Positions 55,301 to 64,000 of a stretch of DNA of 64,000 bases are shown one piece after another. The position numbers and the translations under genes were made by a program. Each line of letters opens with the position of its first letter. Positions within the stretch are counted from its first letter, which is position 1. The notes beneath the pieces were generated by a model. That model worked only from the letters and a program-made list of their open reading frames with translations, was not told the origin of the DNA and did no database searches. The DNA comes from Akebia trifoliata (Eukaryota; Streptophyta; Magnoliopsida; Ranunculales; Lardizabalaceae). The DNA is taken from contig JADQWC010000487.1 of assembly GCA_017979445.1 (NCBI GenBank), positions 186,001-250,000 of the forward strand, written 5' to 3'.

Positions 55301-56880
55301 TGAGTCACAACCCTTGCTCATGACTGTGATAGAGAATACTCTCTCCTAATATGTCCCACCTGACCACATGCGTAACATGTCAACGATCTTGTTTTCGTAG
55401 GTTTCTATGGAGTATGCAGTTGGTAAAGTGAAACCTAGATGCTCTGAACCTGTCTTGTTGGTTCCTTTGGCCCTGTTGGCATCATTAGAGCTCCAGCTAC
55501 TCTATAACTTAGTGATGGGGGAACTCTACAACTCTGTAGTGAAGGAATTAATATTGTGGATACATTGATTCAGGAGAGATTGGCCTCGAATACATCGACC
55601 TCTTGCTCGGATCTAATCTGGGAAGAAAAGAAGTCTAAGGTCGACTAATTTACCCCTTAGAGGTTTGTAACTCCATCTCCCCTCGCTCTACCATCTAAGC
55701 TCGACTCCTCGTATCTCTATAATTGGTAGTCTCCATCATCGACCTTCTGGCCCTTATGTAAAGTTATAGTCCTCTAAAAAATTTATAGGCCTTCTACAGA
55801 TATGTCAGGATAAGCTCGAGCGCATATCATGACAACTTAGTGAACATCATATCATAGTTTGTAATCGATAGGTTACCTTGCACTAATCTCAAAAACTCAT
55901 AGTGCTTGATTTCTCAAGCAGTCTCGGATATAAATCTATCCAGAGAACATCCTTTCAAAGTCTACCCACTCAAATGATCCATCTCCCAATACATTTCTCT
56001 CAAAACGTTACTAATGACTGGCATCCCCATCCAACTGGAATGTAGTCACCGTCACCCATTGATCTCTCAAGCACGACATGGCACTCAAAATCTTTCAGGT
56101 TTTCAAAACCCACTTATTGACCTCAACTGGATCGAAAAAAATCCCCAATTCTTGGTGGACGTAATCATTGAAAATTTTAAAACTACATCCTTGGATTTAC
56201 CTGTTCTTTAGGTTGGGGAGTTCTCTCATTCTTCAAAGGCACAACCTGTGGTAGTGGTCCCTCATTTCTTGGATTTAGTAGTGCACCTTACAATTGTGGT
56301 AAGTCCTGTACCATTTTTCGTTTCTGACTACTAGTCTTGTCTGTTCGGGGTGGCACGAGTACGTTGTCCGCTTTATTAAAATCTGATGGCCTTTATTGTT
56401 TCCTGAATTGGTTTGTCTAACATCTTTCTGAGCCACGCATCCTTAATCGGTTGACATCGACCCTTACTCTCCTTTATGCCCCGATTTGCCACATTCATAA
56501 CAAACCACAACTCTTTCTTTCGACTGATTTAGTAGTATATGTTGCTGTTTCTTATATAATTCTTCCACCCATTGAGTTGGTATGTCTATAATATCACTTT
56601 TCACGTATTGTTATTTTTCCTAAGAATTTGCTCGTTTCGTAATTGTTTATCTCTTATTAGATACTAATTGTCTTCTTTCCAGTTGGTTTCGAGGTGGTGG
56701 TGGTTGTATTATTCATATTTCCTCTCTGAACTAGACATGAGACTTAGCCATCTCTCTCATCAATGACATTAACTGTGCTATCGGGTCAGTGGTTTGATCT
56801 AGAATCTGCCTTGTCTCTGTTGCGTTTCGGCTTTTGTCTCATCAGCTCCTCTCACTTGTGTTTATCCGAAACCAGGCACT
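55301..56880 (-). pseudogene. T2 gag remnant
   Basis: Minus strand: N-terminal part around 56880-56700, core around 56220-55990 (plus-strand match to T1 3152-3400), proline-rich part 55640-55440, and a good zinc knuckle start CYACGQVGHI near 55390-55350. Stops are frequent. An extra block at 56230-56700 lies between the N-terminal part and the core. Confidence 0.78.
56455..56640 (-). pseudogene. Extra zinc-knuckle fragment inside T2 gag
   Basis: The minus strand reads KSDIIDIPTQWVEELYKKQQ, then ERVVVCYECGKSGHKGE followed by a stop. The stretch of about 45 codons is open. CX2CX4H is intact, and the final Cys of CX2CX4HX4C is lost at the stop. The position before the gag core is abnormal, and T1 has nothing here. 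It may be a fragment of another retroelement gag. Confidence 0.55.
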
Positions 56881-57175
56881 TATGAAAATAAAGCCAAAAT
56901 TGCTTCTACGTAACTATGAATTGTTATCGTAGCCTAGAATTTAGTAATGGACTCTATATCCATTACTAACAGAACAAACCTAAAATCCTATCCTAGGCTT
57001 GTTAGGCTCTATAGACTTCTAAACACGGAAGAACTTGTAATTCCAATACGGAACTACTAATGAGCTCAGATAAAGAATTCTTAATACTACTTTATGATTA
57101 TCCCTCTAATATCTGTGGTACCAGCCAACTCTTATAAATATAGTAGATCTTTATCCAATACGAATCTAATGTTAT

Positions 57176-57187
57176 GCTCTGATACCA
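57176..57187 (-). promoter_or_regulatory. T2 primer binding site (tRNA-iMet)
   Basis: The minus strand reads TGGTATCAGAGC, the perfect initiator-tRNA match, two bases from the LTR end. Confidence 0.92.
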
Positions 57188-57189
57188 TC

Positions 57190-60100
57190 TGAGGAGCTCC
57201 GCCAAACACTAACACAAAACCCCATGACAGATCTCGAGGTACTAGGTGGGGCCTTGAAATTTTGGCATAGTCTCCTCTGTTTATGTTAGCATTCCAAGGT
57301 GTTCAACCTGTACCTGATAAACGACATATATTATCATATATATATATACAAAATATAATAATAGCAGAAGCTTATATATATATATATATATCTAATAACA
57401 AACGATAGACCAGAGTACGGAAGAAGAAATTTATTTACGGGATTATAGAAAAATTCCTCACTCTAACAAAAGTCCTAACGTTCAGCACAAATCTATAACA
57501 CTCTTGGACAAATTGAGTATAATCCCAATACTCAGCAGGTGACGGACTCTGATTGTCTATCTAACCCACCAGATGATCCTCACTTGTGCTCTATACATGT
57601 CTCGCCACACTCTGAATCTGAAACTAAAAAAAATGGAGAAGGAAATGGTGAGTAACAATCGTTACCCAGTAAGGAAGCAAACAATTTCTGCCAATAACCT
57701 CTCCTAACATGAACGAATAAACATCCTGAATCATCTTAAAATATGCAAAATTTTACAGAAGAAACTACGATTAACTGGTACATATAGTTAGGGATGAGCA
57801 ACTAAACATTTTAAAACTCACATTACCTCGATCAGCAGTACTCACTAGAGCATTCTCTTTTCATACAAATCTAATTGATCAAATGGAAATATTAAACATG
57901 CATTTCATTTTATATATCAAAATAAAATAATAAATACATAATACACAATGGTGGAGAAGTGGAATTAGAAAGTTGGGATTCACGACTGGATCGCTCCCAG
58001 CCAGGACATGATGTTTCATAATAAAGTAGTAGTTCCTGATTTTGTGGCTGGTCACTGTTTACTACACTTGCGGGGCTATTTATTCGGCTCAGGCTGGCCG
58101 TTTGACGTGGTCGTAAACAATGGGTCTATTTTCGATGTGTCAGAACGTTCGACTATTATAAATTATTAGTGATTACTGACTAATCATCTTCGTCTATGCC
58201 TATCAGGCGTGCATGTGATTACCAAATATATAACCCATTCGTATATGACCACCTTTACATTACAAGTTTACTGGTAAAAATAGAGAGGAATAATCCAGAT
58301 TCCAGTTGTGACTCCACTCTCATACTCGTCCTATACCACGTATGAGCTTGGTGGTCCCTACCGTACATCTCAGGATAGTACACCACTCCGGATGATATGA
58401 CGCACTATCCCTTCAGGCATTCACAAACTCTTTAACAGCTCACAAAATAACTACATATGTATATTATTATTATTTCTTTGAAAATGAATCAGATGTTTTC
58501 TTTGAAAAATAAGAAATTAACAATACGAGATTGAGAATAGATATCTAGTTTCCTACCATGCAACTGTGGCTACCCGACCAAAAATAAACAACAAAACGAA
58601 AAAGTAAACAGCACCTCGCGCTAACAGAAAGTAAATAAACATGCAATTAGTAACATTATCCTTGGATATCCGTTCACCAACCTACATACAACATGACAAT
58701 GTAAAATGCAGACATCATCCCTCAAGTGTAACTCTGACATTTTACTGTTTCATACCATTTTTCTTTTTTTTCAATTTTTAAAATTTTTCATCTCTCAAAC
58801 AACGTATCCACTTTTTGATATTCATCAACTCAATATGAGTTCATTGAATATTAAAATATTTTTCCTATTATAAAATTCATTTTTTTATCAATAATATTGA
58901 AAAAGTACAAAATTTATATCAAAACAAAGTCTGAGCAGTGCACAGGACCCTATTGACAGAAATAACCTGTTGAAATATCCTACCCACGTATAATTTGTTA
59001 TAAAATACAATGAAACATATCGAATATGCAAATTCTAGCGTGAATTTGAAATAACCAATTAAATTCTATATTTTTTGAAACTCACCACAAATTTTTAATA
59101 AAATCCTAAATGCAATTTTCCCAATCTACGATTACTAATAGAAACTGAGAGTTCTTTACAATCTCTATGCGAAAGGATTGAAGTGCGTGCACGAAAATTG
59201 AGACGATCAACACAAAAATCGAGGTAGTTCAAACTTCGAGGCGCTTAATTTTTGTGTTTGACCCGGTGGTTTCAAAGATCTCAACGTTGTCATCCTTTCT
59301 CCCTTCTGTGGTGAAGGACGGCTTGACCTCAAAAAAGATGAAATTCGAGGTCGAAGTTTCGAAATTCCCGTATATAAATACGGCTGATATTTGACGATAC
59401 GGAGTGAAAACGAAAGTGAAACGAAAAAAGGTTGGGTGAATTTTGTAGAGAACGAGGTTGAGGACATTTCTTCCTTTTGCGTTGGTCGTCGACGGCGAGC
59501 AGTTCGCGATGAATCTGAGTTGGAACGTTGAGAGAAAAATGATTTTTTTTTAAAACCGTTGGCTATTTTTTTGGATGGATTGGGGAACACGATGATAAAA
59601 AATAAAAAATTTATCTATATAAACTTTGGGACAAAATCAGTATTTTGCTTATTGTTCTGATCGACGATAATTTGACCATCCAGACTCCAAAACTGACAAA
59701 TGAATACTCTATTTTATCTAATTTTTCATTCCAGATTTAATGCTGTGGTCAATTTCTACAAATTTTGTCTCTAAGAAAAATTTATATTTTTGGCCTGAGG
59801 TGACCCCTAAAATTGACGTCTTTTTCGTTTTTGATGATAATTTGACTTTCTATGCTCCAAAAATGATAAATAAATAGTCCATGTTCAATAATTTTTTGTT
59901 AAAAATCTAATGGTGTAATCGAATCTTAATAATTCTTTCTCTAGCAAAAAATCACTATTTTAGCCTAGTTAGACTCGGTAATCGAGGATTTTACAACTTT
60001 TATGTTTGAACTCGCATTTGAGTGTGCTTACAGGCTAAAGTATATTTTTCGATCATTTTGAATCTAATGGTGAGGTCAAATTCTATTAAAAATGATCAGA

Positions 60101-60200
60101 AACATCCTAAAATTTTACCCTTAAGTCCCATTTTCAAGATTTTCTCAAAATTCTAATATTTTTCTTTTTTGAGATACGAATTGAAAACTAGGGTTTTACA
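57190..60200 (-). repeat. T2: 5' LTR, complete, 3.0 kb
   Basis: The plus strand runs TGAGGAGCTCC... to ...GGGTTTTACA. On the minus strand it starts TGTAAAACCC and ends GGAGCTCCTCA. It contains TA microsatellites (57336-57348, 57372-57391). Open frames such as the one at 59207-59590 overlap its U3 and have no recognisable domain. Confidence 0.92.
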
Positions 60201-61540
60201 TCTGGAGTCTCAATATTTCTGATCTAAGAAGTTTTTAATTTTACTTAGTTTTTCAATCAAAAATAGAGGAAGAAACCCAAAAATGAAACACCAACTACGT
60301 GTATTTCTTGGCATCTCCCTTCACATGCAAGAAGGGGTTTGAATGTGAGTATCGACATAGCGAGAGTGCGAGGCTCAACCCGAGGGATTGCTGGTTTTGG
60401 TTGGCTAAGAATTGTTTGAAGCCAACTTGCGTTTTTCATCCACCATTAGATTAGGCCACTAAAAATTAAATTGGAGCCCACTTCTTTCTCGCATTAGACA
60501 TTTGTACCACCCGTGAACATGACCATAGTCCATTGTTATTTTACTTCAACAGCTTTTGCAACGAAGGAAAAACTTCAAGTGTTGTGAGTGTTGTGTGCTG
60601 GGTGTGTTTGCAGCAACCTAATAAAACAAAAAGAAGTGTTGTGTGTACTGCCTGACAGCATGTTGGGTGGGTTGGCAGCAACAAATAAGTTGTGTAGCAG
60701 CTTTTTAAAAAAAGAAAAAATGTTAGTTGTAGATGTGTGAGTTTGTGGATGATGGTAGCAACTCAATAAAGAAAAAAAAAGTTGAGTGTTTTGTGCATGA
60801 AAAAAAAAAGGAGTTCTTTTTGTTTTTAAAATCAATTTGTTTAAAATAAAGGTCTTTTTGTATTGCATGCTAAGAGAAGAAACATCAATTTTTTTTTTCA
60901 ATTTGTTGAAAAGAGAGACATCACTCCCTATCTCCACCACTATCGTGCTATCCTCAAATAAATATTGTGAAATTTCAAATTATTTTGGGTCACCCAAAGA
61001 GATCTTTGATTGGATCATAAATAAAAATAATAAAAAAAGATCGGATTTCGAAAATCAACCATAGGGGTGAATTTTTAGGTGATTCAACTCAGTTGAACTC
61101 ATCTTACATCACATAAGGAACTAGTTGTGTGCTATTTAATTTAATTCTCTTTGTGTGATTTTACTATAATGTGTTGCTATGATACCCAATTTTGAACGTA
61201 ATGAGTTAAGTCAATTCATTTAAATTTATTAGTTTCATGCAATTTATTGCTTATTCTTATACATTCCCTTGATATGTTACGATGATATTCCATGTGATAT
61301 TTTTTTTCCATGTTATATGGGGATTGAATGCTATGAGACGAGTTAACTCAATGAATCCACATTTGAATAGGGTGTATGGTTTCCTTTTGATACCCGATTG
61401 ATATGATCCCTTGGATGTCTCGATTGCTTGATTCTAATTAATTGATTGATTTTTATTCGATTGATTAATTTTAATTTCTTCTAATTTGCATGCTATGATT
61501 TTGATCTTGTTAATCTTCCAATGCTTGTATTCACTATGTT
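60201..61540 (+). other. D: variable leader
   Basis: AT-rich, no gene. It has GCAGCAAC motifs at about 60609 and 60675, related words (GACAGCATGTTG, TAGCAGC) nearby and a sequence near 60975 (TATTTTGGGTCACCC) shared with 34742 of C. Confidence 0.65.
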
Positions 61541-62960
61541 TGTGGCTCATTGATGATTGATCTGGCCCACGGACCCATTTGTTTGAAAAAGGCCCCGGCC
61601 ACATCCCACCTTGTTTTGCACACACCTCTAGCACATTTATTACTTTGCATGCTTGCATGTCCCTTATAGCCAATGTGGCACTAGTGTGTGGTCCGGTCTC
61701 CTTAGAAATGCGACATCATTCATGAAAATCACAACTCCAATCACGTACTTTAAGGTATATAAAACTGGGGCATCAGTACTATTTGATCAGATGACTCTGA
61801 AAGGTATATCGATGCACCCAGGCTGGAGCGACCTGAGCCTTGGACTTATTGTAAATAGCACAGTCACATGTCCCGATTGCTAACATAGTACTAGTACGTG
61901 GTCGGTCCCCTCATGGGATGCTAAACCATTTATGAAAGCTACAACCCTAGACTCGTACATATATGATATATCAAAGATAATCCAAGTTCACCAATTGCAT
62001 TTCTTGGTCAAAATCAGTGCCTAAGCAAGATCTTGCCCCGTTATATCCTACTGTATGAGGGGGATAGACTACGTCTATTCTAGACGAGAGGTATTTAAAA
62101 GGGTCCTTGCTCAGCATTGTGCGCCACCTCTCAATTGGGGATTAAACTCGCTACTTTTGACTTTAGAAAAGTGAGTTCGGGGTCTTAGATTATCACCTAT
62201 ATGGTATATCAAACCAAGTCGTCACGTATCGAGAGATATATAGGTGCATTTGGGCAAGGGTGGTCAGATAAATTGCATTGCACGTAGTAAACCTAGAGTC
62301 TACAAACCTCCTTATAGTTCACGACTCGAACTTATCGTGGGTGTTCCCGGGTTGCTTGTTGGAACGGACTTTAAAAATATTGAGATCAGGAAGTTATAGT
62401 TTTGTCCTCAAGATAACCAAACCTTTTGTTTAATCTGATTCAAGGTTATTACATCACTGGGTGCACCAACCCAATAAAGAATCCATTTTAAATAGGCAAT
62501 GATTCATGATGATCCAGTCCATCTCCATTTAACAATCATGATGGGTCGGACCATTCAAATCAAAATGGTACTCAAACATTTTCTAATTTAGGTTTCAACC
62601 CATTTTAAAAGAAATGTTTTCTAGAAGAAAAAAAATTTCCAAAAAAATATTTTCCAAAAAGAAAAGAAAAAAATAAAAAATAATTCACAAAAGATTTATT
62701 CCTTCATGGAAAAATGATTTACAAAAGATCTATTTTTTGCATGGACCTTGAAAAATTATTAAAATATATTTTTCCAAAAAGAAAATGATTAAAAAATAAT
62801 CAGATTTGTGAATATTTTATTCAATGAAAACATTATTTGTTAATAATTTTCAAGAGTGCAATAGAATTGCATGAATAGATTGTTTAATGGATTGGTGCAC
62901 AAATTCAATAAAATCCCAGGATTTATTAATATGTTATCAATGGGGGTAACACTGAAATTG
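61541..62960 (+). repeat. D: conserved leader block
   Basis: Matches 34971-36204. Palindromes are GCACTAGTGT at 61678-61687 and GTACTAGTAC at 61888-61897, 210 bp apart. The E1-shared segment lies at about 61990-62180. ORF1 is absent: the spacer before gag follows directly. Confidence 0.85.
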
Positions 62961-63130
62961 ATAATCTACATTTGATAGAGTTACAAGGTTATCACTGTAC
63001 CTAAGCTTAATCGTCTATCGTCTAGCTAGGGTTGTGAATCCGGTCTGTTAGAACAAATGTCAATATCAAGTCAACAGTCAGAAATGGCCTCAAAATTTCT
63101 CAACATCGCCCAATTGTTCCCTAAAAATCA
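62961..63130 (+). pseudogene. D gag N-terminal stub
   Basis: Similar to 37586-37710 of C (the TCAACAGTCAGAAATGGCCT region corresponds to the gag N-terminus). It is deleted immediately after, so the gag core, knuckle and protease are missing. Confidence 0.7.
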
Positions 63131-63722
63131 TAGTGCCTCAGTCCTACCGATTGTAAGTAATATCTCGAGTTCGCAGTCCATAATCAAGCCCATTGTGGGT
63201 ACTTGTCTTGAGTTTTCATGAGTCATGTGGGTTAGTCTGAATCCAATTTTTTATCAATCCATCAATGTCATGTTTTCTTTAGATTGAGTTTACTCTTTCC
63301 TTGTTGAGTCGAGTTAGTTTATCGAGTCTATAGAGGTGTCTGTCGCCCCATCTGAATTTGATTAGATAAAAGAAATTTTTGAATACCTCGAGCGCATTAA
63401 CGGATTAACTTCAACAATAGATTTCTCTCTTGAACAAGAAGATAAGGGTTGGGCTCAACTTTTAATCGAGAAAGCAAAGGTCATTGATCTGGGAACAAAA
63501 AATAATTCTCAAAAAATTCAGATAGAAACCATCCTATCCCTAGAGGAACACGAGGGGATAATGAATTTACTCATAAATTTCAAAAGACTTGTTCATGTGA
63601 TCCGATAAAAATATGTTAGGTGCAAACTTGGGTGTTATCTGACATAGAATAGATACTTACTAGATGGAATGGAAATACCAATGAGATCAAAGAAGATGTT
63701 ACAAAACATGTCAATGTTGTCC
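63131..63722 (+). pseudogene. D protease-RT linker and RT start
   Basis: Equivalent to 40660-41345 of C, including the Ser-rich spacer and the start of RT (DIGTK-like, ITYRIDTY region), with many stops. It ends at about 63722, where it is joined to integrase. Confidence 0.7.
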
Positions 63723-64000
63723 TCACTGCATCTCAAGTTGTAAAGTTCATCACAGCAAATGCCATAAGTCAATACATGTACCTTTGAAATTAGTTTATGA
63801 TGATGGGTCACACTAGATATCACTCTACGATCAAAGTTCAAGATCCACCATGGCAAATCATCTTCCTACCGTCCTTTGACTAATGGAGTGGTTGAAGCAG
63901 CTAATAAAAGTTTCAAGACAATCATTAAGAAAATGTGTCAATCGCACTAGGATTGGTCAGAGAAGCTACCATTCATACTATGAGGGTACAGAAATAGTCT
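63723..64000 (+). pseudogene. D integrase fragment
   Basis: TCCTCACTGCATCTCAAGTT corresponds to 43611-43635 of C (VLTASRVAKF). The NGVVEAANKSFKTIIKKMCQ segment near 63880-63945 carries the catalytic Glu region. RT, both RNase H domains and the finger are deleted. It continues past the window. Confidence 0.75.

Larger units (their letters stand above)
52435..60200 (-). mobile_element. T2: Tekay-like element with long LTRs and most of pol deleted
   Basis: Minus strand: 5' LTR 60200-57190, primer site, gag, protease, integrase C-terminal end, polypurine tract with 12 G, 3' LTR 54195-52435 (left part lost). The internal region is only about 3 kb, because RT, RNase H and most of integrase are gone. 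Same lineage as T1, shown by matching gag, protease and primer-site regions. It lies inside the leader of Ogre remnant D on its right side. Confidence 0.9.
60201..64000 (+). mobile_element. D: old Ogre-like remnant, truncated both ends
   Basis: Plus strand: leader (60201-62960), gag N-terminal stub, protease-RT linker, RT stub and integrase piece, with large deletions between them. The left end is the T2 insertion site and the right end is the window edge. It is more diverged from C than B is. Confidence 0.85.

Noticed and set aside
59207..59590. 127-codon minus-strand frame in the T2 LTR
   Set aside because: Lies wholly in LTR sequence, has no known domain, and its equivalent in the other LTR copy (53200-53580) does not stay open.

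Overview
The window reads as intergenic heterochromatin of a large, repeat-rich plant genome, most likely a eudicot. Everything I can identify is LTR-retrotransposon sequence of the Ty3/gypsy superfamily. I see no convincing host gene, tRNA, rRNA, miRNA or CRISPR array. The base composition is AT-rich, and every pol domain carries stop codons or frameshifts. Three lineages are present: chromovirus (Tekay/Del-like, tRNA-iMet primer site), Athila-like, and Tat/Ogre-like (very long elements with an extra 5' ORF1, a second RNase H and tandem repeats in the 3' UTR). The species cannot be named from the sequence.

Layout. (T1) 1-4016, minus strand: a truncated Tekay-like element, from integrase at the left edge to gag, primer site and 43 bp of its 5' LTR. 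(E1) 4017-10427, plus: an Athila-like element with LTR, primer site, leader, gag, protease, RT and part of RNase H, cut by the next insertion. (A) 10428-13681, minus: 3' LTR and 3' UTR with a 33-bp minisatellite, from an Ogre-like element. (A') 13682-21265, plus: 5' LTR, primer site and leader of another Ogre-like element, interrupted by a solo LTR (18476-20235, target-site duplication CACCC). (B) 21266-31206 and 49733-52434, minus: a rearranged Ogre-like element with both LTRs. Its protease piece is inverted and it is split by (C). (C) 31207-49727, plus: a complete 18.5-kb Ogre-like element with both LTRs, a TTGAG target-site duplication, primer site, ORF1, gag-pro, pol with dual RNase H, a 34-bp minisatellite of about 52 units, and a polypurine tract. 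(T2) 52435-60200, minus: a second Tekay-like element with 3-kb LTRs (left one truncated) and most of pol deleted. (D) 60201-64000, plus: an old Ogre-like remnant running off the right edge.

How the parts relate. The nesting order gives relative ages: T1 is older than E1, E1 than A, and A than A'. A' predates its solo LTR and B is older than C. D is older than T2. All elements appear unable to encode their own proteins. C keeps complete cis-signals (two LTRs, primer site, polypurine tract) and could in principle be mobilised in trans, but its LTRs differ by several percent.

The best candidates for something not simply explained by gag-pol are four. (1) The 33/34-bp minisatellite in the Ogre 3' UTRs: each unit is a small hairpin whose two arms change together (CCAAG/CTTGG or CCGAG/CTCGG). 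(2) A pair of 10-bp palindromes in the Ogre leaders, spaced exactly 210 bp apart in all four copies. (3) A leader segment of about 180 bp shared between the Athila-like and Ogre-like elements. (4) A three-copy 198-bp tandem repeat in the leader of element B.
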